Counted from the stretch's first letter, positions 33,237 through 42,300 are shown. The stretch is 64,000 nucleotides of DNA from Elusimicrobia bacterium RIFOXYA12_FULL_51_18 (GCA_001800245.1 MGVA01000007.1:1-64000), one strand, 5' to 3'. The notes: generated by a model from the sequence alone, not told the origin. A program made the numbers and translations.

Positions 33237-33746
33237 TTAATTTACCTTAAAGTACCAATCCAAAAGCCATGACGCTTTCAGGCCTTTAATGAATTTGGAA
33301 TTAGTCACTTTTTCTTTGAGCGTAGCGTTATAGTAAACGCCGAATTTTTTGCCGCCGAGATAAACCGGAGTCATAAGCGCGAATCCGACCACAAGGCCCC
33401 CCGTAAGGACCGTGTTGTTGAAGCCGGTCCAGGGGACTATGGGCATATTGTAAAGCTTGGTCCACAGCGGGTAAAGCGCTTGGCTGGTGAGCAGGTAGTA
33501 GCCCACGGGATCCGTGAGCTTGTCCATCAGGGGGTTCACGAAGGTCATCAAAAGTACGGTGATCAGCGCCATCGGGATATTAACTCTGAGCGCCATCAGT
33601 ATGACCAGGAGCAGTTGAGCGGTAAGGGTGGCCTTTGGCAGGAGGCCGATAAGGAATCCCAGAGCTATGCCCCATCCGATCTGGCCGGGTTCGGTGTCCG
33701 AGGTCAGGCCTTTTATGAACTGGCGTATAATGCTTAAAGGGTTCAT
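33237..33746 (-). CDS. TIGR03546-family membrane protein (DUF2062-like)
   Basis: A 169-residue protein with about four membrane segments. The pattern GWGIALGFLIGLLPK at the start and ALRVNIPMALITVLLMTFVNPLMDKLTDPVGYYLL in the middle fit TIGR03546, a DUF2062-related family. Only a weak AAGAC precedes the ATG. It is the constant partner of the downstream TIGR03545 gene and both are expected to act together in the cell envelope. Confidence 0.8.
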   Translation of the reverse strand: MNPLSIIRQFIKGLTSDTEPGQIGWGIALGFLIGLLPKATLTAQLLLVILMALRVNIPMALITVLLMTFVNPLMDKLTDPVGYYLLTSQALYPLWTKLYNMPIVPWTGFNNTVLTGGLVVGFALMTPVYLGGKKFGVYYNATLKEKVTNSKFIKGLKASWLLDWYFKVN

Positions 33747-33841
33747 TTTGTCTTAATAAAATATACCTAAAAAATGGCGGTGTTTCAAGTTTACCAATTC
33801 ATCTAAAATGTTACCGAATGGTTTATGCTGGGCAGACCACA

Positions 33842-33871
33842 TAAAAAAGCCCCGGTCTGAGACCGGAGCTT
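33842..33871 (-). terminator. Terminator of the secreted repeat-protein gene
   Basis: On the minus strand GCTCCGGTCT CA GACCGGGGC forms a ten-bp stem with one mismatch and is followed by TTTTTTAT. It lies 27 bases past the stop at 33898. Confidence 0.85.
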
Positions 33872-33897
33872 TGGGCGCGGGCCTTATAGAAAGGCGC

Positions 33898-34710
33898 TTA
33901 AAACATATAGTGAGTTCCATAGGTATCGGTCCAGAATCCATTCCCATAAGGGTTAAGTTCATAGTAAGTCGCCTGACTTCCCATACTTGCGCCGTTTTTG
34001 TAGATAAATCGGTACTCGTCGGTCCATACTATGTCTCCGGTGCGCGCGGCTATTGTGAAGTTGACCGCGCGGCCGCCCAGATTCATTCCGTTTTTGTATA
34101 TAAACCTGTATTGATCGGTCCATGCCACATCGCCGGTAAAATCTGCGAGTGCGTATGAAACGACCCGGCTGCCCAAGGAAGCGGTGTTCTTGTAGATGTA
34201 TCCGTTCTGGTCGGTCCATACTACGTCGCCGGTAACACTGGCGATCGCATAGGAAGTTGCCCGGCTGCCCAGGCTTGCCGTATTCTTGTATATGTATCCG
34301 TTCCGGTCGGTCCAGGCTACATCGTTGGTATAATTGGAGAGTATATAGGAAGCGACCCGGCCGCCTAACTGCATGGTATTCTTAAAGAGACAACCGCTTT
34401 TGTCCAACCAAGCCACGTCGCCGGCGCAGTTCGTAATAAATGACACGGCGCGGGAACCAATGCGCACCCCGTTTTTATAGATATCGCCGAAGTTGTCAAG
34501 ATAGACTATCGGTTTGGGACAGTAATCCGGTTCGGGGGTGTTCGCCTGCCCCGCGTTTTTTTGTTCCAGGGTGCTTCTTACCATTACCGGCGCCGGGAGG
34601 TCTAAAGTGCTCTGATTTTTTATATCGGCAACTTTTACACCGTTAATATCCGTTGCATATAGATTGGCCGATAAAACAAAAGTTAAAAAAGTATATACGG
34701 TCGCTTTCAT
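33898..34710 (-). CDS. Secreted protein with tandem 32-residue repeats
   Basis: A 270-residue exported protein. The ORF track starts too early; the ATG at 34710 has GGAGG six bases upstream and begins a signal peptide (MKATVYTFLTFVLSANLYA). From about residue 75 it consists of some six 32-residue repeats of the type SYAIASVTGDVVWTDQNGYIYKNTASLGSR. Each repeat has the core GDVAWTD..G.IYKN..SLGSR, resembling small WD-like or propeller blades. I do not recognise a named family. The regular length suggests a closed beta-propeller or solenoid used for binding. Confidence 0.8.
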   Translation of the reverse strand: MKATVYTFLTFVLSANLYATDINGVKVADIKNQSTLDLPAPVMVRSTLEQKNAGQANTPEPDYCPKPIVYLDNFGDIYKNGVRIGSRAVSFITNCAGDVAWLDKSGCLFKNTMQLGGRVASYILSNYTNDVAWTDRNGYIYKNTASLGSRATSYAIASVTGDVVWTDQNGYIYKNTASLGSRVVSYALADFTGDVAWTDQYRFIYKNGMNLGGRAVNFTIAARTGDIVWTDEYRFIYKNGASMGSQATYYELNPYGNGFWTDTYGTHYMF

Positions 34711-34838
34711 TTTCAACCTCCGTAGAATAACTGGTTTGTATATTTTATATTTATATACCTTATAATTACAGGGTCCTAAGGGTAACGCGCCCATAGGTCT
34801 TTTGCCGCACGGCTGTCTAAGAAAATTGGCGGGCGGCG

Positions 34839-34886
34839 GGCTGCAAGTTCGGGGTCCTGCCAGCCATGGGGCCCATCGGGAACGCC
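34839..34886 (+). repeat. Dispersed hairpin repeat, partial copy 5
   Basis: GGCTGCAAGTTCGGGGTCCTG is the head of the family seen at 2.9, 53.5, 55.2 and 56.8 kb; the copy then differs and is cut short by the mntP-like gene. It contains the short palindrome ATGGGGCCCAT. Confidence 0.6.
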
Positions 34887-34901
34887 GCTTTCTCATTTTT
34901 A

Positions 34902-34916
34902 TATAATAACTCTGTG
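34902..34916 (+). promoter_or_regulatory. -10 element placed for leaderless start of the mntP-like gene
   Basis: TATAAT (34902-34907) ends seven bases before the GTG start at 34914. No Shine-Dalgarno can fit between, so the mRNA probably begins at or next to the start codon. Confidence 0.5.
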
Positions 34917-35486
34917 AATATTCTTGAGATACTGCTTATAGCTATAGGTCTTGCTCTGGACGCTTTTGCCGTTTCTATAGCAGGCGGCGCCACTATGAAA
35001 AAGCTTGAGATGAAAAATGCTCTCAAGATGGGGCTGTTTTTCGGCGGGTTTCAGGCCATAATGCCGGTTATCGGATGGCTGGCCGGTATCGGGATGAAAA
35101 GTTTTATAACCGGAGTTGACCATTGGATAGCTTTCGGTCTGCTGACTTTGATCGGCGGTAAAATGATCTATGAGGCTATGAAGATAAAGCCGGAAGAAGA
35201 AAGCGGTCCCGGAAGCCGGCCTTTTGATACCGGCATGCTGTTCATACTAGCCGTGGCCACTTCAATAGACGCGCTGGCGGTGGGAATTACATTTTCGGTG
35301 TTGAGTGTTTCCATTATCCTGCCCGCGCTGGTTATCGGTGGCGTGACCTTTGTCATGTCTGTGACGGGGGTACGGCTTGGTGTTAAGGGCGGGCACTTCT
35401 TTGAGAATAAAATAGAGGTGGCCGGCGGCTTAATTCTTTTTGGTATAGGGCTTAAAATCCTTCTTGACCATTTGAGAGTCTTTTAA
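34914..35486 (+). CDS. mntP: MntP-type manganese efflux pump
   Basis: A 190-residue inner-membrane protein with six predicted helices in two repeats: ILLIAIGLALDAFAVSIAGGA in the first half and FILAVATSIDALAVGITFSV in the second, each with the family Asp. The track ORF starts at 34866, but comparison with known MntP proteins (which begin just before the first helix) favours the GTG at 34914. No manganese (yybP-ykoY) riboswitch is present, since the gene is preceded only by a repeat fragment and a close TATAAT. Confidence 0.9.
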   Translation: MNILEILLIAIGLALDAFAVSIAGGATMKKLEMKNALKMGLFFGGFQAIMPVIGWLAGIGMKSFITGVDHWIAFGLLTLIGGKMIYEAMKIKPEEESGPGSRPFDTGMLFILAVATSIDALAVGITFSVLSVSIILPALVIGGVTFVMSVTGVRLGVKGGHFFENKIEVAGGLILFGIGLKILLDHLRVF

Positions 35487-35560
35487 TAAGGTTAGCATTT
35501 ACCTCTTAAACACCGCTTTGCATTCATATCTTCGCTTACGCCTATAGACAGCGACAAAAA

Positions 35561-35590
35561 TTGACAAACTCCGGGGTTTTGTCATATATT
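35561..35590 (+). promoter_or_regulatory. Possible promoter of the Ehr operon
   Basis: TTGACA at 35561 is followed after 18 bases by TATATT (35585-35590). The same region can form the imperfect stem TTGACAAAC/GTTTTGTCA. The predicted leader is about 120 bases. Confidence 0.55.
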
Positions 35591-35718
35591 TTATATGAGG
35601 CCGTTTGATGCGAACGTCACAGCCTCAGAGCCGCAATTATTATTCGATGGGCAGTTTTAGCCACCTCACGGCCCGAACTTAAATTCATAAATTTATTTGT
35701 ATAGGCAGTTGCACTACT

Positions 35719-37686
35719 ATGCTTTTCTCCGTCGTTTCCGTCGTCGTTCTATTATTTAGCGCGCTTCTGGCGCTCATTTTTAACCGCAGCGCCCTGAAAA
35801 CTTCGGCCGTTGGAGCTTCAGGAGCTGTGATCGCATCCCTTACGGGTCTTATCCCGGTTGTTAAAACACTTATCGTTCCCGCCAGAGAAACCCTCTCCTT
35901 GCCCTGTTCTTTACCTGTCGGGTCTTTTAGTTTCGTCCTGGACCCGCTGGCCGCATTCTTTCTGGTTCCAGTTTTTATTCTTACCGCCGCCGCCGCGCTC
36001 TACGGGGTGGATTATCTCAAACAATTTGACGGCAAAAAACCGTTGGGTCTGGCTTGGGCCATGTTCAATGTCCTGAGCGCTTCTATGGTGGTTGTGATCC
36101 TGTCAGCCGATGCTGTCCCTTTCCTGATAGGATGGGAGGCGATGGCTGCGGCCTCGTTCGCGTTGGTGATCTTTGAGCACGAGAAGTCCCAGGTTCGCAA
36201 AGCCGGCATTATATATCTGGTCGCCGGCGGCGCCGGCGCGCTGTTTCTGCTGGCCATGTTCGCCCTGTTTGGCATAGGATCGGATTCGCTGGCTTTTTCA
36301 AGCTTTACCCGGCCGGCTGGCGGCCTGGCCTCCGTCGCTTTCCTGTGCGCTATAATGGGTTTCGGGCTGAAAGCCGGTTTTGTCCCGCTGCACATCTGGC
36401 TGCCGGAGGCGCATCCCGCTGCGCCCAGCCACGTCTCCGCCGTTATGAGCGGAGTGATGATAAAGATGGGCATATACGGTCTTATGCGTGCGCTCCATTT
36501 TCTGACCCCCTGGCAGCCGTGGTGGGGCTGGCTGTTGATAACCATCGGTGTGGTCTCGGGTCTGCTTGGCGTTATCTTTGCCCTGGCCCAGCATGATCTC
36601 AAACGCCTCCTGGCTTACTCCAGCATCGAGAACATAGGCATAATTACCCTTGGTCTGGGGATCGGGGTGCTGGGCGTTGTCAAAGCTATCTACCCGTTGG
36701 CGGCCCTTGGTTTTGCCGGCGCTCTTCTTCACGTAGTCAATCACGCCCTTTTTAAGGGGCTGCTTTTTATGGGCGCCGGCGCGGTTCTCCATGCCGCCGG
36801 CACTGCCGAGCTTGAGGCTTTGGGCGGGCTTTCAAAAAAAATGCCCCGTACCGCCGTCTATTTCCTTGTAGGCGCGGCAGCAATAGCGGGTCTGCCGCCG
36901 CTTAACGGTTTTGTAAGCGAGTTTTTTATCTGCTTCGGAGCTTTTACGGCTCTGCGGGCCCCGATCCAGACGGCCACTGGGGCCGTTCTGACGATAGCGG
37001 TCATGGCGGCCATTGGCACGCTGGCTTCCGCGTGTTTCGCCAAGGCTTTCGGCGCCGTTTTTTTGGGCAAATCGCGCTCATTAAAATGCGCGGCTGTTCA
37101 TGAGGCCGGGCCATGGATGGGTTTCGCCATGGGTGTATTAGCCGCCGCCTGCGTCTTCATCGGTTTCGCCTCGCCTTTGCTGGTAGCTCCGCTCTCCGCC
37201 GCTATCGCCTGTGGTTTCGGTCCCAGGCTGGGGCTTGAATTCAGCGCCGCCGCAGGCATCCCGCTTTTATATATCAGTGCCGGCGCTTTAACGCTGGCGG
37301 CGGTGCTGGCGCTTATAACCGTTTTTCGTAAATTTCTGCTCCGCGGGCGCAAGCCGGCCGCAGGGCCAACCTGGGATTGCGGCTACGCCGCCCCATCGGC
37401 CAGAATGCAATACGGCGCTTCATCCTTCGTACAACCGCTGACGGATTTTTTTCAGCCCATGCTGAGGACCCAACGCCATTATAGCGGGCTCAAAGGATTT
37501 TTCCCGGCCGGAGCGGATTTTCATACCGAGGCCAATTCCGTATTCTATAACCATCTCTATGCCCCGGCCGCGAATTTGATCAAGCGCCTGGCTTTCAGGT
37601 ATTCCTGGCTTCAGCACGGCCGCCTTCAGCTTTATATCCTCTACATAGTCGTGGCCCTCATCGCGCTGCTGGTGTGTAAATTATGA
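35719..37686 (+). CDS. HyfB-like ion-translocating membrane subunit (Mrp/NuoL type)
   Basis: A 655-residue membrane protein with about 15 helices, related to NuoL/NuoM and HyfB. It carries the lysine/histidine channel motifs of this superfamily: FLIGWEAMAAASFAL, GLKAGFVPLHIWLPEAHPAAPSHVSA, and LKRLLAYSSIENIGII. It should move protons or sodium ions across the inner membrane, driven by the peripheral redox module encoded downstream. First gene of a six-gene operon; its stop overlaps the next start (ATGA). Confidence 0.9.
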   Translation: MLFSVVSVVVLLFSALLALIFNRSALKTSAVGASGAVIASLTGLIPVVKTLIVPARETLSLPCSLPVGSFSFVLDPLAAFFLVPVFILTAAAALYGVDYLKQFDGKKPLGLAWAMFNVLSASMVVVILSADAVPFLIGWEAMAAASFALVIFEHEKSQVRKAGIIYLVAGGAGALFLLAMFALFGIGSDSLAFSSFTRPAGGLASVAFLCAIMGFGLKAGFVPLHIWLPEAHPAAPSHVSAVMSGVMIKMGIYGLMRALHFLTPWQPWWGWLLITIGVVSGLLGVIFALAQHDLKRLLAYSSIENIGIITLGLGIGVLGVVKAIYPLAALGFAGALLHVVNHALFKGLLFMGAGAVLHAAGTAELEALGGLSKKMPRTAVYFLVGAAAIAGLPPLNGFVSEFFICFGAFTALRAPIQTATGAVLTIAVMAAIGTLASACFAKAFGAVFLGKSRSLKCAAVHEAGPWMGFAMGVLAAACVFIGFASPLLVAPLSAAIACGFGPRLGLEFSAAAGIPLLYISAGALTLAAVLALITVFRKFLLRGRKPAAGPTWDCGYAAPSARMQYGASSFVQPLTDFFQPMLRTQRHYSGLKGFFPAGADFHTEANSVFYNHLYAPAANLIKRLAFRYSWLQHGRLQLYILYIVVALIALLVCKL

Positions 37687-38591
37687 AAGTTGTCGCACAA
37701 TATCTGATGGTCCTGACGCTCTCTCCCCTGCTGCTGGGCGTCATAAACCGCGTCAAAGCTTTCTTCGGAGGCAGGAAAGGGATTCCCCTTTTTCAACTTT
37801 ACCGCGACCTGTTCAAGTTGTTGCATAAGACTCCGGTCTACAGCCGCAGCACCACCTGGTTGTTCAGGGCCGGTCCTATCGTAGGGTTGGGGGCGGTGTT
37901 ATGCGCGCTCGCCATCGTTCCTTTCTCCGGCAGACACTCCTTCCTTGCCTTCGACGGTGACCTCATCCTGATGGTGTATTTACTGGGGCTGGCCCGCTTC
38001 GCCACCGTGCTGGCCGCCCTGGATACGGGATCCAGTTTCGAGGATATGGGCGCCAGCCGCGAGGTTCAGTTCGCGGTGTTCGCGGAGCCGGCTTTCTTCC
38101 TGGCCCTGGCGGCTTTGGCCCGGGGCACGGGACAACTTTCGCTGTCGGCCATGTTCGCCGGCCTCACGCCCGCCGTCTGGCAGAGCGCGGCCTCCGTACT
38201 GGCGCTTGTTACTGCCGCCCTGTTTATAGTTTTTCTGGCAGAGAACTCGCGCGTGCCGGTGGATGATCCCAATACTCACCTTGAGCTGACAATGATACAT
38301 GAAGTGATGGCGCTGGACCACAGCGGTCCGGACCTGGCTTTCATTCTTTACGGCGCGGCTTTAAAGCTGTGGGCATTGGGCGCGCTCATCTCCTGCGCGG
38401 TCCTCCCCAGGCATTCCGCTTCCTGGTTTGTGGATTCTGGACGGTTCATCCTTATGATGTTCGTCCTGGCCGCGGCTGTGGGAGTACTGGAATCCATAAT
38501 AGCCAGACTGCGGTTCTTGAAGGTGCCTTACCTGCTGTTCACGGCTTTCTCGTTCTCGGTATTAGCATTGATGTTTCAGGCGGCGAGATAG
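37683..38591 (+). CDS. HyfC/NuoH-like membrane anchor subunit
   Basis: A 302-residue membrane protein with eight or so helices, equivalent to HycD/HyfC and NuoH. Diagnostic segments are FGGRKGIPLFQLYRDLFKLLHK near the N-terminus, SSFEDMGASREVQFAVFAEP in the middle and ENSRVPVDDPNTHLELTMIHEVM. In complex I and group 4 hydrogenases this subunit connects the redox arm to the ion channels. Starts in an ATGA overlap with the HyfB-like gene. Confidence 0.92.
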   Translation: MKVVAQYLMVLTLSPLLLGVINRVKAFFGGRKGIPLFQLYRDLFKLLHKTPVYSRSTTWLFRAGPIVGLGAVLCALAIVPFSGRHSFLAFDGDLILMVYLLGLARFATVLAALDTGSSFEDMGASREVQFAVFAEPAFFLALAALARGTGQLSLSAMFAGLTPAVWQSAASVLALVTAALFIVFLAENSRVPVDDPNTHLELTMIHEVMALDHSGPDLAFILYGAALKLWALGALISCAVLPRHSASWFVDSGRFILMMFVLAAAVGVLESIIARLRFLKVPYLLFTAFSFSVLALMFQAAR

Positions 38592-38632
38592 AGGAGCATT
38601 TGAGGCGCTAAGGGTAGGCAAGAGATCTAACC

Positions 38633-39310
38633 ATGCATACTACTACGGCTGAACTTATAATAGTGGCTATAATACTTCTGGACCTGTCCTTGGCGGTTTC
38701 CGGGTCTTTGGCGGCCTGTATACGGCTTGCGGCCGCGCAGGGAGTCATTGCGGCTATTCTGCCGCTCCTGGCGGGTTCAGGCGCCCCGGAAAGCCGGGCC
38801 ATAATATTTTCCTCGACGGTCATTTTGCTCAAGGGCGTTATCTTCCCGTGGTTGCTGACCAGGGCCCGCGTGAAGGCCAACGCGCGCAAGGATGTTGAGC
38901 CATTCATCGGCTATCCCGCTTCCATAATCCTGTGTCTCGGCGCGTTTGCCGCGGCTTCATGGCTTGGCACCCGCCTGCCCCTGCCTGAGACTACCCGCGT
39001 GGCCTGGATAGTGCCGGCGTCGCTGGCCACCATCTTTACCGGTTTCCTGCTTATCACCACACGCGCCAAGGCTATCACACAGGTATTGGGCTACCTGGTC
39101 ATAGAGAACGGTATCTATGTTTTCGGTTTGGCACTGTTCGTGGAACAGCCGCTGATGGTGGAGCTGGCCATACTCCTGGATATCTTTGTGGCGGTGTTCG
39201 TTATGGGCATCACGATCTTCCATATCAGCCGCGAATTCGACCACATCGACACCGACGAACTCTCGCAGTTGAGCGACTGGCATCCGCAGCGGGACGGTGA
39301 GGCGGAATGA
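38633..39310 (+). CDS. HyfE-like membrane subunit (NuoK-related)
   Basis: A 225-residue protein with about six helices, similar to HyfE, which combines a NuoK-like core (ITQVLGYLVIENGIYVFGLAL) with additional N-terminal helices. The VIENGIY glutamate corresponds to the conserved NuoK glutamate in the membrane. The spacer after the HyfC-like gene is 41 bases; the end overlaps the next gene by four bases. Confidence 0.88.
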   Translation: MHTTTAELIIVAIILLDLSLAVSGSLAACIRLAAAQGVIAAILPLLAGSGAPESRAIIFSSTVILLKGVIFPWLLTRARVKANARKDVEPFIGYPASIILCLGAFAAASWLGTRLPLPETTRVAWIVPASLATIFTGFLLITTRAKAITQVLGYLVIENGIYVFGLALFVEQPLMVELAILLDIFVAVFVMGITIFHISREFDHIDTDELSQLSDWHPQRDGEAE

Positions 39311-40779
39311 TAATTCTCCTGATGCTGGTTCCGTTGCTGGCCGGTTTATCGGCCTTCCTTATTTCGGACGACGGGCGCAGGCGCGGTTTACTTGTCTCCG
39401 CTTCCGCTCTGCACCTTGCCCTCACCATTTTAGTTTTTGTCGCGAGGCCGGAAATAATCCCGGGCGACTGGTTCGGTCTGGACGCTTTGGGCCTCCTGTT
39501 CCTGGGTATAACCTCGGTCTTGTTCTTCGGCGCGTCGGTTTACGCGGTCAAATACCTTTCGTTCGAGAAATACGATCCCGGCGAAGATTCAGATGAAGGC
39601 TTCATCTTTAACAACCAACCCGAAGCCGTGTTCATCGGCTGCCTTTTATTGTTCCTGTCGGCCATGACGGCGGTCACGGTCAGCCGCCACCTCGGAATGC
39701 TCTGGGCCGCCGTGGAAGCCACGACGCTGCTGAGCGCGCCGCTCATTTATTTTCACCGCCATAAACGTTCGCTGGAGGCTACCTGGAAATACCTGCTCAT
39801 CTGTTCGGTTGGTATCGCCCTGGCATTGATGGGCAACCTGTTCCTTGGGGCGGCCGGTATCAAGGCAGGGGCGGGCCTGGATCTCGAATCTCTGCTGTCC
39901 AAGGCGGCGGCGCTGGATCCCGCCTGGGTTAAGGCCGCTTTTCTGTTCCTCTTTGTCGGCTACGGCACCAAGATGGGGCTGGCGCCTTTCCACACCTGGC
40001 TCCCCGACGCGCATAGCGAGTCTCCGGCCCTGGTTTCGGCTTTGCTTTCGGGCGCGCTTTTGAACTGCGCCTTCCTAGGCATCCTGCGCGCGGCTCAGGT
40101 TTGCGCGGGGGCGGGTCTGGCTGGGTTTACCGGGGACATATTTATACTCTTCGGTCTCCTGTCCCTTATGACTGCGGCATTGTTCATATTGGGCCAGAGG
40201 GATTATAAGCGCATGCTGGCTTATTCAAGCATAGAGCATATGGGCATACTTTCTCTGGGCGTCGGATTGGGAGGCGGGGCGGTGTATGGCGCGCTTTTGA
40301 ACTCCGTCGCGCATTCGCTGACCAAAGCCGGGCTCTTCTTTGTCTCAGGCGTGATCCTGGCAGCTTATAAGACCAAGCATATTTCAGAAGTTAAAGGCCT
40401 GTTCCGCCGCCTTCCCAAAACCGGTGTCCTATGGCTGGCCGGATTTTTCCTGATCACCGGCACACCGCCGTCCGGCATCTTCCTGGGTAAATTGATGATC
40501 CTTAAGGCAACTTTAGCGGGCGGGCATTATGTTGCGGCAGCTGCGTATCTTTTTTTCCTTGCGGTAGTTTTCGCCGGTCTGGGCCGTATTTTCCTGGAGA
40601 TGACTTTCGGAGAGGCGCCCCAGGCCGGGACCTCCGGTAAACTGCCGGGCGAATCCAGGCAAATGCTTATCCCCGCCGCATGTTTTTTCGTTTGCGTGAT
40701 CATCCTGGGCCTGTATATGCCCGGCTGGCTTAGCGACACCATTGCCGGTGCGCAGCGTCTGATTGGGGGCGCTGTATGA
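39307..40779 (+). CDS. HyfF-like ion-translocating membrane subunit (NuoL/M/N type)
   Basis: A 490-residue antiporter-like subunit with about 14 helices. Motifs: AAVEATTLLSAPLIYF, GYGTKMGLAPFHTWLPDAHSESPALVSALLSG and YKRMLAYSSIEHMGILSLG. Together with the HyfB-like subunit the complex has two antiporter modules, the composition typical of Hyf-type and Ehr complexes. Overlaps both neighbours by four bases, so stoichiometric expression is likely. Confidence 0.92.
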   Translation: MIILLMLVPLLAGLSAFLISDDGRRRGLLVSASALHLALTILVFVARPEIIPGDWFGLDALGLLFLGITSVLFFGASVYAVKYLSFEKYDPGEDSDEGFIFNNQPEAVFIGCLLLFLSAMTAVTVSRHLGMLWAAVEATTLLSAPLIYFHRHKRSLEATWKYLLICSVGIALALMGNLFLGAAGIKAGAGLDLESLLSKAAALDPAWVKAAFLFLFVGYGTKMGLAPFHTWLPDAHSESPALVSALLSGALLNCAFLGILRAAQVCAGAGLAGFTGDIFILFGLLSLMTAALFILGQRDYKRMLAYSSIEHMGILSLGVGLGGGAVYGALLNSVAHSLTKAGLFFVSGVILAAYKTKHISEVKGLFRRLPKTGVLWLAGFFLITGTPPSGIFLGKLMILKATLAGGHYVAAAAYLFFLAVVFAGLGRIFLEMTFGEAPQAGTSGKLPGESRQMLIPAACFFVCVIILGLYMPGWLSDTIAGAQRLIGGAV

Positions 40780-42260
40780 ACGGGCCGAAGTTATTGAATC
40801 ACCTGGAATCGTACGGGTTTGAGACTTTGGCGGCGCTCGATCCGGGCGTGTTTTACAGGGTCGCATCCGAACGCATTAGGGCCGGCGGCCGGGCGGTGGC
40901 CTATTTCGGCCTGCCTGAAGAAGGCGGCACTTGTCTCGTCCTGATACTGGGATTTGACTCCGAGCGCCGTCTGGAAGCCATGTCGGTTTCCGTAACGGAT
41001 TCTTTCCATTCGCTTACGTCCGAATTTCCCCAGCTGCACCTGTTCGAACGCGAGATCTCCGAACAGAACTGTCTTGAGGCCAAAGGCCATCCGTGGCTTA
41101 AGCCTGTCAGGTATCCGTTAAAGTCCGGTTCGCCGGTCGCGCCGGGCACGACAGATTTTTTTCAAGTCCACGGCAGTGAAACGCATGAAGTGGCCGTAGG
41201 TCCGGTGCACGCGGGTATAATAGAGCCGGGCCATTTCAGGTTCCAGTGCCACGGCGAACTGGTCTTCCACCTTGAGATAGCGCTCGGTTACCAGCACCGG
41301 GGCATAGAGCGCCGGTTGATCGGCGGCCCGGATAAATTGACCAGGCATTACATGGAAACCCTGGCCGGAGACACAACTATAGGACATGCGACGGCTTATT
41401 GCCGGGCCGTTGAAACCCTTTCAGACTCAAAAATCCCCCCCCGGGCGGAGATTTTGCGCGCCATCATGCTTGAACTTGAGCGGCTGGCCAACCACACGGG
41501 AGACCTGGGCGCTCTGGCCGGAGATGTGGCCTATCTGCCAACCGCCTCTTTTTGCGGCAGGTTGCGCGGCGATTTACTTAATATGACCGCCCTGATCTGC
41601 GGCAACCGTTTCGGCCGCAGCATGATTGTTCCGGGCGGGACGGCTTTCGACATCGACCCCGCCCTGGCAAAAGAATTAAAACTCAGGCTCGATGCTGCTT
41701 TCAAGGATGTGAAAAATGCCGCCGGCCTGCTGTGGAGCACTTCCTCGGTCATGGAACGCTTTGAGGGTACGGGGCTGGTTTCAAAAGAGACCGCAATAGC
41801 TTTGGGGCTGGTCGGGCCAGCCGCCAGAGCGTCCGGAGTGCGGCTGGATACCCGGCATAGTTTCCCGGTAGGCGCCTATAAGTTAAAAGCCGTTTTGCCC
41901 GCGGACGCACCGGAAAGCGGAGATGTTTACGCCAGGGCTTATATGCGCTGGCTTGAGATAAAGCGGTCCTATGAATTGATAAACGATTTTTTGTATTCTC
42001 TTCCCGGCGGCCCTATTTTTATTGAGCCGGGCGCAATGAGAGCGGAAAGATTTGTGGTATCCCTTAACGAAGGCTGGCGCGGCGAGATCTGCCACGTTGC
42101 GGTGACGGACGCGGAAGGCAGGTTTCGTTATTATAAGGTGAAGGACCCGTCGTTCAATAATTGGCAGGGACTGGCGATGGCGCTGCGCGGCGGCCAGATA
42201 TCTGATTTTCCGCTCTGTAATAAGAGCTTTAACCTCTCGTACTGCGGACATGATTTGTAG
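40776..42260 (+). CDS. Ehr-type hydrogenase-like large subunit lacking NiFe ligands
   Basis: A 494-residue fusion of a NuoC-like N-terminal domain (about 1-115) and a NuoD/hydrogenase-large-subunit domain (VGPVHAGIIEPGHFRF, LGYQHRGIERRL). In group 4 hydrogenases the L1 motif would follow as CGxC; here it reads METLAGDTTIGH (residues 194-205) with both cysteines missing. The C-terminal L2 motif DPCxxC is replaced by DFPLCNKSFNLSYCGHDL, with two cysteines nine residues apart that do not fit the ligand pattern. This matches the energy-converting hydrogenase-related (Ehr) complexes, which cannot carry a NiFe centre. The electron donor or acceptor is unknown; ferredoxin is plausible. Confidence 0.88.
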   Translation: MNGPKLLNHLESYGFETLAALDPGVFYRVASERIRAGGRAVAYFGLPEEGGTCLVLILGFDSERRLEAMSVSVTDSFHSLTSEFPQLHLFEREISEQNCLEAKGHPWLKPVRYPLKSGSPVAPGTTDFFQVHGSETHEVAVGPVHAGIIEPGHFRFQCHGELVFHLEIALGYQHRGIERRLIGGPDKLTRHYMETLAGDTTIGHATAYCRAVETLSDSKIPPRAEILRAIMLELERLANHTGDLGALAGDVAYLPTASFCGRLRGDLLNMTALICGNRFGRSMIVPGGTAFDIDPALAKELKLRLDAAFKDVKNAAGLLWSTSSVMERFEGTGLVSKETAIALGLVGPAARASGVRLDTRHSFPVGAYKLKAVLPADAPESGDVYARAYMRWLEIKRSYELINDFLYSLPGGPIFIEPGAMRAERFVVSLNEGWRGEICHVAVTDAEGRFRYYKVKDPSFNNWQGLAMALRGGQISDFPLCNKSFNLSYCGHDL

Positions 42261-42300
42261 CGAACGCGGCGGGAGGCGGCGCGGCGTTCTTAGGAAATTT

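Noticed and set aside
34711-34896. Longer N-terminus for the secreted repeat protein
   Set aside because: The ATG at 34710 has a strong GGAGG and starts a signal peptide; the extension is basic, low complexity and lies in repeat sequence.
34711-34913. Manganese (yybP-ykoY) riboswitch before mntP
   Set aside because: The space holds a repeat fragment and a promoter that abuts the start codon; none of the conserved riboswitch loop sequences is visible.
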